Assembly (NCBI RefSeq): GCF_000712975.1
Contig: NZ_JHQL01000001.1
Location: 949,352-1,013,351 of the forward strand
Direction of reading: 5' to 3'
Length of the DNA: 64,000 nt
Source of the DNA: Vreelandella neptunia
GTDB taxonomy: Bacteria > Pseudomonadota > Gammaproteobacteria > Pseudomonadales > Halomonadaceae
Part shown: one piece after another, positions 18,613 to 25,839 of the stretch
How the letters are laid out: each line of letters begins with the position of its first letter
How positions within the stretch are numbered: the first letter of the stretch is position 1
Translations under genes and position numbers: made by a program
Notes under the pieces: model-generated
The model's input: only the letters and a program-made list of their open reading frames with translations
Database searches by the model: none
What the model was told of the DNA's origin: nothing

Positions 18613-18902
18613 GCGAGAAACTGCTTTGTGAAATTTTAAAAAGCTCACGTAAAGACGAGATGTACCTCTATATAGACAAGCAGAAAGGGTTGTCATCCGT
18701 ACCCGAGGCGCTAATGGAAACCTTTGGTAAGCCAGTGCCGGTACTGACAATGATATTGACCGCCGACAAAAAGCTGGCTCGGGTGAACGCAGCCGATGTG
18801 ATGTCCGCCATCCAAGAGCAAGGCTTTTATCTACAAATGCCGCCTGCGAAAGAAGCCTATTTGCTGGATGTTCACCGTGCGCAAGCGGCTAACCGCGAAT
18901 GA
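18609..18902 (+). CDS. ycgL: YcgL domain protein
   Basis: A 97-residue cytoplasmic protein of the YcgL family, found next to rnd in many gammaproteobacteria; its biochemical role is not established. The MYLYIDKQKGLSSVPEALMETFGKP core and the GFYLQMPP segment are typical. The ATG overlaps the rnd stop (ATGA), which indicates coupled translation. Confidence 0.9.
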   Translation: MSEKLLCEILKSSRKDEMYLYIDKQKGLSSVPEALMETFGKPVPVLTMILTADKKLARVNAADVMSAIQEQGFYLQMPPAKEAYLLDVHRAQAANRE

Positions 18903-18912
18903 ATGTTTTGCT

Positions 18913-18954
18913 ATGAACGTTTTGTTATGAACCTTTTGTTATGAACTTTCTTGC
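18913..18954. repeat. 14-bp tandem triplication at the acpH start
   Basis: ATGAACGTTTTGTT recurs with few changes at 18913, 18927 and 18941, so three ATG codons are spaced 14 bp apart. Only the last is in frame with acpH. The upstream copies would be decoy starts out of frame. Confidence 0.8.
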
Positions 18955-19576
18955 CCATGCTTGGCTTGCCCATTCTGGAAGTGATGAGTTCCTTTACGGA
19001 AATCTGATTGCTGACGGTGTGAAGGGGCAAGACCTCACGGCTTGGTCGCCAGAGGTTGCTAGTGGCATACGTCATCATCGCCGCGTGGATGCTTGGATTG
19101 ACCGGCACCCAAACGTTTTAAAGGCAAAGCGGCGCGCGCCACGCGCTCAGCGGCGTTATGTTGGTATTGCGTTAGATATCGTGTGGGATCATTTTCTTGC
19201 TCGTCAACAGGCGGGAGAGCAGCAGCATCAGTTAATTGAGCGCTGCTATCAGCTGTTACAGGCTTGGCCTGCGCCGCAACGCCTGTCTACCATGATGCCA
19301 CTCATGATTAAGCATGACTGGTTGCACCGATACGCTGATTTTGACTTTACCTGTCGTGCAGTAGCAGGCGTTGGCCAACGGCTATCGGGGCCTAACCGTT
19401 TAGCAGAGTTAGTGCCTTGGCTTTACGAAGACTACCCATGCTTAGCAGCCGACTTCTCAGTGTTATGGCAAGAGTGCCGTGCCACGCTAACCAGCAGTGG
19501 TGGTACTACGGAGGGTGGAGATTATTTAAAGATGGTGAAAGTAAAGGGAATCAATGATGGTGGCGGCTATGCGTGA
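18941..19576 (+). CDS. acpH: Acyl carrier protein phosphodiesterase
   Basis: AcpH-family enzymes remove the phosphopantetheine arm from acyl carrier protein. The 211-residue protein has the MNFLAHAWLA start, the GNLIADGVKG motif and the HHRRVDAWIDRHP segment (about residues 45-57), with the histidines and aspartates of an HD-like metal site, and a later GIALDIVWDHFLA segment. The C-terminus from about residue 185 diverges from E. coli. The start falls in the third of three tandem ATG-containing repeats and lacks a strong Shine-Dalgarno. It overlaps ycgN by 23 bases. Confidence 0.88.
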   Translation: MNFLAHAWLAHSGSDEFLYGNLIADGVKGQDLTAWSPEVASGIRHHRRVDAWIDRHPNVLKAKRRAPRAQRRYVGIALDIVWDHFLARQQAGEQQHQLIERCYQLLQAWPAPQRLSTMMPLMIKHDWLHRYADFDFTCRAVAGVGQRLSGPNRLAELVPWLYEDYPCLAADFSVLWQECRATLTSSGGTTEGGDYLKMVKVKGINDGGGYA

Positions 19577-20015
19577 GCGCTTCTGGGAAAGATACTCGCT
19601 AGAAGAATTAACGCCCCAAGAGTGGGAGGCGTTATGCGATGGCTGTGGCCAATGTTGCTTGTTGAAGCTCCACGACGATGAAACGCAAGAATTGGCAGTG
19701 CTTAACGTTGCCTGTCGGTTACTGGATATTCACAGCTGTCAGTGCAGTGACTATGAAAATCGCTTCGATAGCGTACCCGACTGTACGCAACTGACGCCTG
19801 AACTTGTCAAAGAGTTTACTTGGCTGCCGCACACATGTGGCTATCGGCGTGTTGCTGAAGGGCGCAAACTAGCAGGATGGCATCCATTACTTAGTAATGA
19901 TGCGGAGCGCGTTCACAGAAAAGGCGTTAGCGTAAGAAGCTTTGCGGTTTCCCAGGACGATGTACCTGAGCGCCAACTAGAAGATCATATTATCGCAGTA
20001 TTGCCGATGACTTAA
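19554..20015 (+). CDS. ycgN: YcgN family cysteine-cluster protein
   Basis: A 153-residue protein of the YcgN/UPF0260 family, function unknown. It has a CDGCGQCCLLK cluster (about residues 29-39) and further cysteines (NVACRLLDIHSCQCSDYENRF and HTCGYR), in the pattern of the zinc/iron-chelating YkgJ-type domain. AAGGGA lies five bases before the ATG at 19554; a later ATG at 19569 is possible. It ends the dnaX-to-ycgN plus-strand run, with a hairpin terminator about 30 nt on. Confidence 0.9.
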   Translation: MMVAAMRERFWERYSLEELTPQEWEALCDGCGQCCLLKLHDDETQELAVLNVACRLLDIHSCQCSDYENRFDSVPDCTQLTPELVKEFTWLPHTCGYRRVAEGRKLAGWHPLLSNDAERVHRKGVSVRSFAVSQDDVPERQLEDHIIAVLPMT

Positions 20016-20047
20016 ATCCATAAGTCGCCCTCCCTGGCACGTGTCTG

Positions 20048-20086
20048 ACCGCTGGCTAACCAACATGTTAGCTGGCGGTTTTGGTT
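20048..20086 (+). terminator. Terminator after ycgN
   Basis: ACCGCTGGCTAAC and GTTAGCTGGCGGT can pair with a few mismatches around a 6-nt loop, followed by a T-rich tail. It overlaps the end of the convergent small gene at 20068. Confidence 0.5.
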
Positions 20087-20235
20087 TTTGTGCTATCCCA
20101 AATGGTTAAAAATGCTTCTTTAAACGGCAAAGGCTGTGGTGCTTTTGCTGTTTTTAACGTAGCCAGCTGCTGTGTAGACGCGCGTGTTTTTGGCGAAGTA
20201 TCCCAAATCGTTGGAAACTGTTCTTTATAGTTCAT
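20068..20235 (-). CDS. Unrecognised 55-residue protein with duplicated TIWD motif
   Basis: A small open frame with ATG at 20235 and GGAG six bases before it. The product starts MNYKEQFPTIWDTSPKTR and ends KEAFLTIWDSTKTKTAS. The two ends share the pattern F-x-TIWD-[TS]-x-x-K-T, separated by a stretch rich in Ala, Thr, Gln and Lys. There is no signal peptide, membrane segment or cysteine, and the charge is net positive. I recognise no family. A TATACT -10 candidate lies upstream between two strong palindromes, which suggests regulated expression. The good ribosome site, internal symmetry and promoter support a real gene; it could still be chance. Confidence 0.55.
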   Translation of the reverse strand: MNYKEQFPTIWDTSPKTRASTQQLATLKTAKAPQPLPFKEAFLTIWDSTKTKTAS

Positions 20236-20270
20236 GGTGTTCTCCTAATTACGTGTTAGATCAAATTGTG

Positions 20271-20290
20271 CATTAGACATTTGTCTAATG
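20271..20290. promoter_or_regulatory. Palindromic operator upstream of the 55-residue gene
   Basis: Perfect 9-bp arms CATTAGACA and TGTCTAATG with a 2-bp spacer. On the minus strand it follows directly on a TATACT -10 candidate (20291-20296), so it would cover the transcription start, a typical place for a TetR-like repressor. The binding protein is unknown. Confidence 0.6.
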
Positions 20291-20313
20291 AGTATATGAG
20301 TAGTATGGCGTAA

Positions 20314-20350
20314 AAATTATTTTATGGAAAGTATTTCCATAAAATAATTT
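20314..20350. promoter_or_regulatory. 37-bp perfect inverted repeat
   Basis: Two 17-bp arms match perfectly around a 3-bp spacer, with core TATGGAAA-GTA-TTTCCATA and AT-rich flanks. It covers the expected -35 region of the 55-residue gene on the minus strand. There is no T run typical of a terminator beyond the arms. It may be a second operator or a site that extrudes a cruciform. Confidence 0.6.
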
Positions 20351-20356
20351 GCTGAC

Positions 20357-20383
20357 AAAAAAGCAGCGCCTAAGCGCTGCTTT
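20357..20383 (-). terminator. Terminator after the oligopeptidase gene
   Basis: AAGCAGCGC and GCGCTGCTT form a perfect stem with a 4-nt loop. On the minus strand a run of T follows, downstream of the gene ending at 20469. Confidence 0.75.
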
Positions 20384-20468
20384 ACACGTTATCTAGGTTA
20401 AGTCTTGATATTTTTCTAGTGCTAAAGGCCTCCGCTAGGTCAAATATCTGTGGCGCTTTGGAACAGCG

Positions 20469-22604
20469 TTAGGGTTGCTGGTGTGTCGTATCCACAGAGA
20501 CTAATCCAAGAGCCCAGAGAATAAACGCGTCTTGGCGGGCAGTATCTCGCCAAGCTTTGAACCTACCCGATGCACCGCCGTGGCCGCTGGTCATGTCGGT
20601 ATGTAGCAATACAGGCGAGCTGCCTTGCTGTGCCTCGGTAACGCGGGCATAAAATTTAGCGGGCTCCCAGTAACTGACGCGAGTATCAAACCAACTGCCC
20701 TCTATCCACAGCGCTGGGTAGTGCTGAGAGCGAATGTTGTCGACAGGCGAGTAGCCACGGATACGTTCGGCTACTTCTGGGTCTTCAGGGTTACCCCACT
20801 CACTATATTCGGCGGTAGTTAGGGGTAATTCTGGGTTCTGCATGGTGCGTAATACATCTAAAAATGGCACCTCTAACACCGCTGCGCAAAACGCCTCAGG
20901 CCTGCGATTGATGCAGGTGCCAACTAACAAGCCGCCTGCACTTGCTCCGCAGGCCACGATCCTTTCTGGCTGACTAAATCCTGCGTTTACTAACGCATCG
21001 CGGGCCGCTAAAAAGTCATTAAAACTGTTCTCTTTGTGGGCCATTTTGCCGTTGAGATACCACGGTTCGCCTCGCTCACCGCCGCCGCGTACGTGGGCTA
21101 CTGCAAATGCTGCGCCACGTTCGAGTAGTTCAAGCCGGGCAATTGAGAACCAGGGGTCAAGCGCTTCACCATAAGCGCCGTAACCATACAGCAGCGTTGG
21201 GAGTGGTTGGCCAATTAAGTCAGCACGCATAACGATGGATACCGGTACGCGTTCGCCGTCAGCGCTGGTTGCCCATATGCGCTGGCTGACTAGTTGTTCA
21301 GGCAGCAGTTGGCCGTAAACAGGGACTTGCTTTAGCAGCGTGCGTTCACCGCTATCAAGGTTTAGCGCATACCAGCTGGGGGGGCGAGTGAATGACTCTT
21401 CACGTAGATGTAATGTATTTGCATTGAAGTGTGGCGAATCTTCTAGCAGCTGCGAGCAGGGTGTTTCAGGTAGTTCTATATGCTTATCCAGTGAGAGGTT
21501 GTGATCTTTATCTAGCACTAAGCGACGTAACATGACCTGGGCATCTTGATGGCTTCGCTCGGCGATGATTAAACCCCACTCAAACGCATCGATTCCTTCT
21601 AAGGTGGTAGCTGCACGGTGGGCTATCAGTGGCTGCCACTCAGGAGCATCGGCACTGTGCTGGGTAATATGCATGAAGTCGAGCTGAAAATGAGGGCCTG
21701 CAAGGTTTTGTAAGCGATAAAACGTACCAGGGCGATGTTCAATGCTTACTTCAACACCTGCTTGGCGGGCGTGTAGGCATAGTGGTGAAGCCTGGGGTTG
21801 GTTTGCAGGCACCGCATGAATTTCTGTTGTATCTTTTGAACCGCTTTCAATCAGAAGCCATGCTTTCGAACGCGTTTTGCCAATCCCAATCCAGAATTCT
21901 GGATCGTTTTCTCGCATGATTAAGGTTGGTTCGGCAAGGCGCTCTGGCGTTGAAAACGGTATCCATACACGCCAGATAGAGTCTGGTCGCTGAGTATCGT
22001 CAAAACGGGTAAATAGCAATGTTGCACCATTAGCCGCCTGGTCTTCAGCCCAGCAAACACTTGCGCCGATGTCACTAAGTAACTGTTGTGGTTTTCCGTT
22101 TGGCAATGCTTTTAGCCACAGGGTAAAGCGCTCATCTCCTTGAGTGTCTTCTGTCCAGGCGAGCCATTGCTCATCAGGAGAAAGCGCCATATCGCCCATA
22201 TCATAAAACGGCTGGTCAGCGGCACGATCGCGCACGTCAAGAAAGCACTCGTGTGCATCAGGCTGGCCGTTAGGATGTCGCCACCAGCAAGGGTAATCAT
22301 CCTCGGCGGCAGTGTTGTTCCAGAACGTAAAATGGTCCAGCGCTGTCTTAAGACTGGTGATCGCCAGCTCGCGGCGCGCTAAGTGGCTTTGATAAAGTGT
22401 TTCAGCAAGCGGCCGTAAAGGAGCAAACCATTCAGCATGCTGATGGTTTGCAGCGTCCAAAAAAAGTCTTACATCGGGCGTTTCACGCTCTTCAAGCCAG
22501 TGCCATTCTGGAGAATTAGCGCGATAATAATGTGCGACAGGCGAGCCTTCGTGCATACCAGGCTGTGCTTTCATAAATTGATAGGTACCATAGCGGGAAA
22601 TCAA
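20469..22604 (-). CDS. ptrB: Oligopeptidase B, S9 family serine peptidase
   Basis: Cytoplasmic prolyl-oligopeptidase-family enzyme that cuts short peptides after basic residues. The product is up to 711 residues. An N-terminal beta-propeller (about 90-430) is followed by an alpha/beta hydrolase domain with the nucleophile in CGASAGGLL (about 550-560), the aspartate in GSWFDTRVSYWEPAKF and the histidine in DMTSGHGGASGRFK near the C-terminus. The LLYGYGAYG and AHVRGGGERG segments are typical of oligopeptidase B. Start choice: TTG 22604 with GGAG ten bases ahead, or ATG 22574 without one. The next gene is divergent and very close. Confidence 0.9.
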   Translation of the reverse strand: MISRYGTYQFMKAQPGMHEGSPVAHYYRANSPEWHWLEERETPDVRLFLDAANHQHAEWFAPLRPLAETLYQSHLARRELAITSLKTALDHFTFWNNTAAEDDYPCWWRHPNGQPDAHECFLDVRDRAADQPFYDMGDMALSPDEQWLAWTEDTQGDERFTLWLKALPNGKPQQLLSDIGASVCWAEDQAANGATLLFTRFDDTQRPDSIWRVWIPFSTPERLAEPTLIMRENDPEFWIGIGKTRSKAWLLIESGSKDTTEIHAVPANQPQASPLCLHARQAGVEVSIEHRPGTFYRLQNLAGPHFQLDFMHITQHSADAPEWQPLIAHRAATTLEGIDAFEWGLIIAERSHQDAQVMLRRLVLDKDHNLSLDKHIELPETPCSQLLEDSPHFNANTLHLREESFTRPPSWYALNLDSGERTLLKQVPVYGQLLPEQLVSQRIWATSADGERVPVSIVMRADLIGQPLPTLLYGYGAYGEALDPWFSIARLELLERGAAFAVAHVRGGGERGEPWYLNGKMAHKENSFNDFLAARDALVNAGFSQPERIVACGASAGGLLVGTCINRRPEAFCAAVLEVPFLDVLRTMQNPELPLTTAEYSEWGNPEDPEVAERIRGYSPVDNIRSQHYPALWIEGSWFDTRVSYWEPAKFYARVTEAQQGSSPVLLHTDMTSGHGGASGRFKAWRDTARQDAFILWALGLVSVDTTHQQP

Positions 22605-22636
22605 CGTCGGGTGTCTCCACCCACATGAGGGGTATT

Positions 22637-23062
22637 ATGCTGTTTGAAGACTCAATGTCACTGTTGTGGTTAAGTTATTACGTCCTTTCACTGCTAGTGC
22701 TAGTCGCTGTTTACTTTGCGATGGCGTTCTTGCCTCGTCTACCACGCTTGCTCATCACCTGGTGTGTGGCGGGGGCGATGTGGATACCAGCAGGATATCG
22801 GTTGCCATTGATAGAAGAGGGTGAGTTTTATACCGGCTGGGCGCCGGCAGCCATGGTGTCTGCAGTTGCCTTTTTAGAGGGTAGCATGAGTGCGTTACGC
22901 GGTGGTTTGCTTTGGTTAATTCTGGGTGTTGGTTTAGGTGGATGTGTGGGGGTTGCTCTGTGGTGGTGGCGTAGGCCCCAGTTAGTTGAAGAGGCCAATT
23001 CACGTCGCGATGTAGAAGAAGATCCGCAACCGACTCGCCGCCGAGAACCAGTCATTAACTAA
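22637..23062 (+). CDS. Conserved small membrane protein, function unknown
   Basis: A 141-residue protein with three or four hydrophobic segments (about residues 8-30, 35-52, 70-90 and 92-115) and a charged, acidic-then-basic C-terminal tail of about 30 residues that probably lies in the cytoplasm. I do not recognise the family. GAGG lies before the ATG at 22637, which I prefer to the ATG at 22625. It is divergent from ptrB and ends 33 nt before the amidotransferase gene, so the two probably form an operon. Confidence 0.65.
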   Translation: MLFEDSMSLLWLSYYVLSLLVLVAVYFAMAFLPRLPRLLITWCVAGAMWIPAGYRLPLIEEGEFYTGWAPAAMVSAVAFLEGSMSALRGGLLWLILGVGLGGCVGVALWWWRRPQLVEEANSRRDVEEDPQPTRRREPVIN

Positions 23063-23095
23063 TGCGTGTTCAAGGCGCGATGGTGGAGCCAGCCG

Positions 23096-23881
23096 ATGTG
23101 TGAGTTACTGGGCATGAGCGCCAATGTGCCTACCGATATTTGTTTCAGCTTTTCCGGCTTTTTGCATCGTGGTGGGGGTACAGGCCCCCATCGCGATGGG
23201 TGGGGTATTGCGTTTTATGAAGAGGGAGGTTACCGGGAATTTCGTGATCCTCATCCTTCTGTTGACTCTCCAATTGCCCGCTTAATCTGTGAATATCCTA
23301 TCAAATCTAATGTAGTGATCAGCCATATTCGCCAAGCGAATGTAGGTGGTGTGCGGCTGGCAAATACGCATCCGTTCACTCGTGAAATGTGGGGGCGGCC
23401 CTGGTGTTACGCTCATAATGGCCAGTTAAGTGATTGGCAACAGCTGCCGCTAGGCGTGTATACCCCGGTAGGTACTACTGACAGTGAGCACGCTTTTTGC
23501 TGGCTAATGGGGGAGCTACGTCGCTGCTTTCCCACACCGCCAGCGTCTCCACAACTATTATGGTCGCGGCTGCACGAGTTGTGCGAAGAGTTGCGCGGGT
23601 TAGGTGTTTTTAACCTACTGTTATCTGATGGGGTTTACCTATACAGCTATTGCTCAACCAAACTGGCACACATTACCCGCCGCGCGCCCTTTGGTGAGGC
23701 AGAGCTATCTGATGCGGAGTTGACGGTTAACTTTATCGAACATACGACGCCTAACGATATTGTCTCTGTGATCGCCACTGAGCCGCTTACTCAAAATGAA
23801 GCGTGGCAGCGTATGGTGCCTGGTGAATTATTGGTATGGCGTGAAGGAGAAATCTACGCGCGTTATGGTCATAGCAAATAG
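23096..23881 (+). CDS. Class II glutamine amidotransferase, YafJ type
   Basis: The 261-residue protein starts MCELLGMSANVP, so Cys2 becomes the N-terminal nucleophile of a class II glutamine amidotransferase domain that frees ammonia from glutamine. Further hallmarks are FLHRGGGTGPHRDGWGIAFYEEGG, SHIRQANVGGVRLANTHPF and CYAHNGQL. There is no synthase domain, so its acceptor is unknown, as in E. coli YafJ. GGTGGAG lies before ATG 23096; the frame extends upstream to a GTG but that would mask Cys2. Confidence 0.88.
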   Translation: MCELLGMSANVPTDICFSFSGFLHRGGGTGPHRDGWGIAFYEEGGYREFRDPHPSVDSPIARLICEYPIKSNVVISHIRQANVGGVRLANTHPFTREMWGRPWCYAHNGQLSDWQQLPLGVYTPVGTTDSEHAFCWLMGELRRCFPTPPASPQLLWSRLHELCEELRGLGVFNLLLSDGVYLYSYCSTKLAHITRRAPFGEAELSDAELTVNFIEHTTPNDIVSVIATEPLTQNEAWQRMVPGELLVWREGEIYARYGHSK

Positions 23882-23932
23882 GAGGTCGACACAGCGTGAG
23901 CGACAGTAGCGAAGGTACGTTTTAAGCTAAAG

Positions 23933-23950
23933 TTGAAACGCCAGTTTCAA
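23933..23950. promoter_or_regulatory. PsrA-like operator upstream of fadD
   Basis: Perfect palindrome TTGAAAC-GCCA-GTTTCAA. It fits the [GC]AAAC-N(2-4)-GTTT[GC] consensus I recall for PsrA, the fatty-acid-sensing repressor of Pseudomonas. It lies 8 bp upstream of a candidate promoter, TTTACA (23959-23964), 17-bp spacer, TATGGT (23982-23987). Confidence 0.6.
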
Positions 23951-24066
23951 TCGATCGTTTTACAGCATGCTGCCTGTCGTATATGGTTGGCTTTTTTAGG
24001 CTTGCCACTTTGTCACGTAACAATAACAAGTCGGTCAAATATCGACACGGATAGCGGAGATTGCCC

Positions 24067-25740
24067 ATGAGCGAACACGCCAATGCCCACGTACTACGTG
24101 GTCCAGCGCTTGAAGGCTTGGAACAGTACAATTCAGTTACGGATGTCTTTCACTCAGCGGTTAAACGTTTTGCCAGCAAACCAGCCTTTAGCTGCATGGG
24201 AAAAACCTTAACATTTGCCGATCTTGATCGACTTTCTGCCAATTTTGCAGCTTGGTTGCAGCATGAAACCGATCTGGTTCCTGGGGATCGGATAGCTATT
24301 CAACTGCCTAATGTGCTGCAGTTTCCAGTGGCGGTGTTTGGTGCATTAAGAGCGGGCCTAGTGGTTGTCAATACCAACCCGCTTTACACTGAGCGTGAGA
24401 TGGCGCACCAGTTTAAAGACTCAAATGCCAAGGCCATTGTGATTTTAGCCAACATGGCAGATAAACTTGAGAAAGTGTTGGATAGAACAGATATCCAACA
24501 CGTATTGGTGACTCAACTTGCCGATCTGCACGACGTGCCGAAGCGTTGGCTAATCAACGCCGTTGTTAAACACGTCAAAAAAATGGTGCCTGCCTATTCG
24601 TTACCTAGCGCTGTTGGCTTTCGTGATGCACTGAAAAAAGGCGCGTCGTTACACCATACCGAGGTGCAACGCACCATGGATGATGTAGCAGCACTGCAAT
24701 ACACTGGTGGCACCACCGGCATGCCTAAAGGCGCTATGCTGACCCACTGTAACTTAGTGGCCAATATGCTTCAGGCCCGTGCCGCCATTGGTGAACACTT
24801 AACTGACGGTGAAGAACTCGTAGTTGCACCATTGCCGGTTTATCACATCTATACGTTTACCGTTAACTGTTTGTTCCTCATGGAAACAGGCAATCACTCG
24901 CTATTGATTACTAACCCTCGCGATTTACCGAGCTTTGTTAAAGAGCTTAAGGGGTTGCCATTTACCGGTTTTATTGGTCTGAATACGCTGTTTAATGCGC
25001 TGTGTAACCGAGATGACTTTAAACAGCTCGATTTTTCAAAGCTAAAGCTGACCATTTCAGGCGGCATGGCGCTTACCAAAGCGGCTGCTAAACGCTGGGA
25101 AGAAACGACAGGTTGTCCAATTGCGGAAGGCTACGGGCTAACGGAAACATCGCCCATTGTTAGCTTTAATCCGACCAACGCTATCCAGCTTGGCACCATC
25201 GGTAAGCCTGTTGCAGGTACTGCTGTTAAAGTGGTTGATGCGGATGGAAATGATGTGTTGGCGTTAGGTGAACCCGGTGAGCTCTGCGTGAAAGGGCCGC
25301 AGGTGATGAAAGGCTATTGGCAGCGGGAAGATGAAACGCGTAACTCCATTGATGAAGATGGCTGGTTTCACACAGGTGATATCGCCATATTGCAAGACGA
25401 CGGCTACATCAAAATTGTTGATCGCAAAAAAGATATGATTCTGGTATCTGGTTTTAATGTATACCCAAATGAAGTAGAAGATGTGGTCGCTGCTCACCCT
25501 GACATTCTGGAATCTGCGGCAGTTGGCGTGCCGGATGAAGATTCAGGAGAAGCGATTAAACTGTTTGTTGTTTCCAAAAACAGTGAGTTAGACGCCGAGA
25601 CGTTGCGTAAGTGGTGTAAAAAAGAGCTGACCGGCTACAAAGTGCCGAAGTTTGTCGAGTTTCGTGATGAGCTTCCTAAAACCAACGTTGGTAAGGTGCT
25701 GCGTCGCCAGCTCCGCGATCAGGAAACTAACGACGCTTAA
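24067..25740 (+). CDS. fadD: Long-chain fatty acid-CoA ligase
   Basis: Activates imported fatty acids to acyl-CoA at the inner membrane, feeding beta-oxidation. The 557-residue enzyme has the ATP/AMP motif YTGGTTGMPKGAML (about residues 215-228), the second motif GYGLTETSP (about 355-363), the WFHTGD fatty-acid signature region (about 435-440) and the C-terminal lysine in PKTNVGKVLRRQLR. ATG 24067 is chosen, with GGAG eight bases ahead. A PsrA-like palindrome upstream suggests repression relieved by long-chain acyl groups. A strong terminator follows. Confidence 0.94.
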   Translation: MSEHANAHVLRGPALEGLEQYNSVTDVFHSAVKRFASKPAFSCMGKTLTFADLDRLSANFAAWLQHETDLVPGDRIAIQLPNVLQFPVAVFGALRAGLVVVNTNPLYTEREMAHQFKDSNAKAIVILANMADKLEKVLDRTDIQHVLVTQLADLHDVPKRWLINAVVKHVKKMVPAYSLPSAVGFRDALKKGASLHHTEVQRTMDDVAALQYTGGTTGMPKGAMLTHCNLVANMLQARAAIGEHLTDGEELVVAPLPVYHIYTFTVNCLFLMETGNHSLLITNPRDLPSFVKELKGLPFTGFIGLNTLFNALCNRDDFKQLDFSKLKLTISGGMALTKAAAKRWEETTGCPIAEGYGLTETSPIVSFNPTNAIQLGTIGKPVAGTAVKVVDADGNDVLALGEPGELCVKGPQVMKGYWQREDETRNSIDEDGWFHTGDIAILQDDGYIKIVDRKKDMILVSGFNVYPNEVEDVVAAHPDILESAAVGVPDEDSGEAIKLFVVSKNSELDAETLRKWCKKELTGYKVPKFVEFRDELPKTNVGKVLRRQLRDQETNDA

Positions 25741-25802
25741 GCACCTGTTGCACTGGCTAATCGCTGCGGTTAGGTGTCCTGTTAGTGAAAGCGTTACAAT
25801 GG

Positions 25803-25834
25803 TCGGCCCACTCATGCAGTGGGCCGATTTTATT
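25803..25834 (+). terminator. Terminator after fadD
   Basis: TCGGCCCACT and AGTGGGCCGA form a perfect 10-bp stem with a 5-nt loop, followed by TTTTATT. It reaches to within a few bases of the hrpA start. Confidence 0.85.
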
Positions 25835-25839
25835 CTGAG

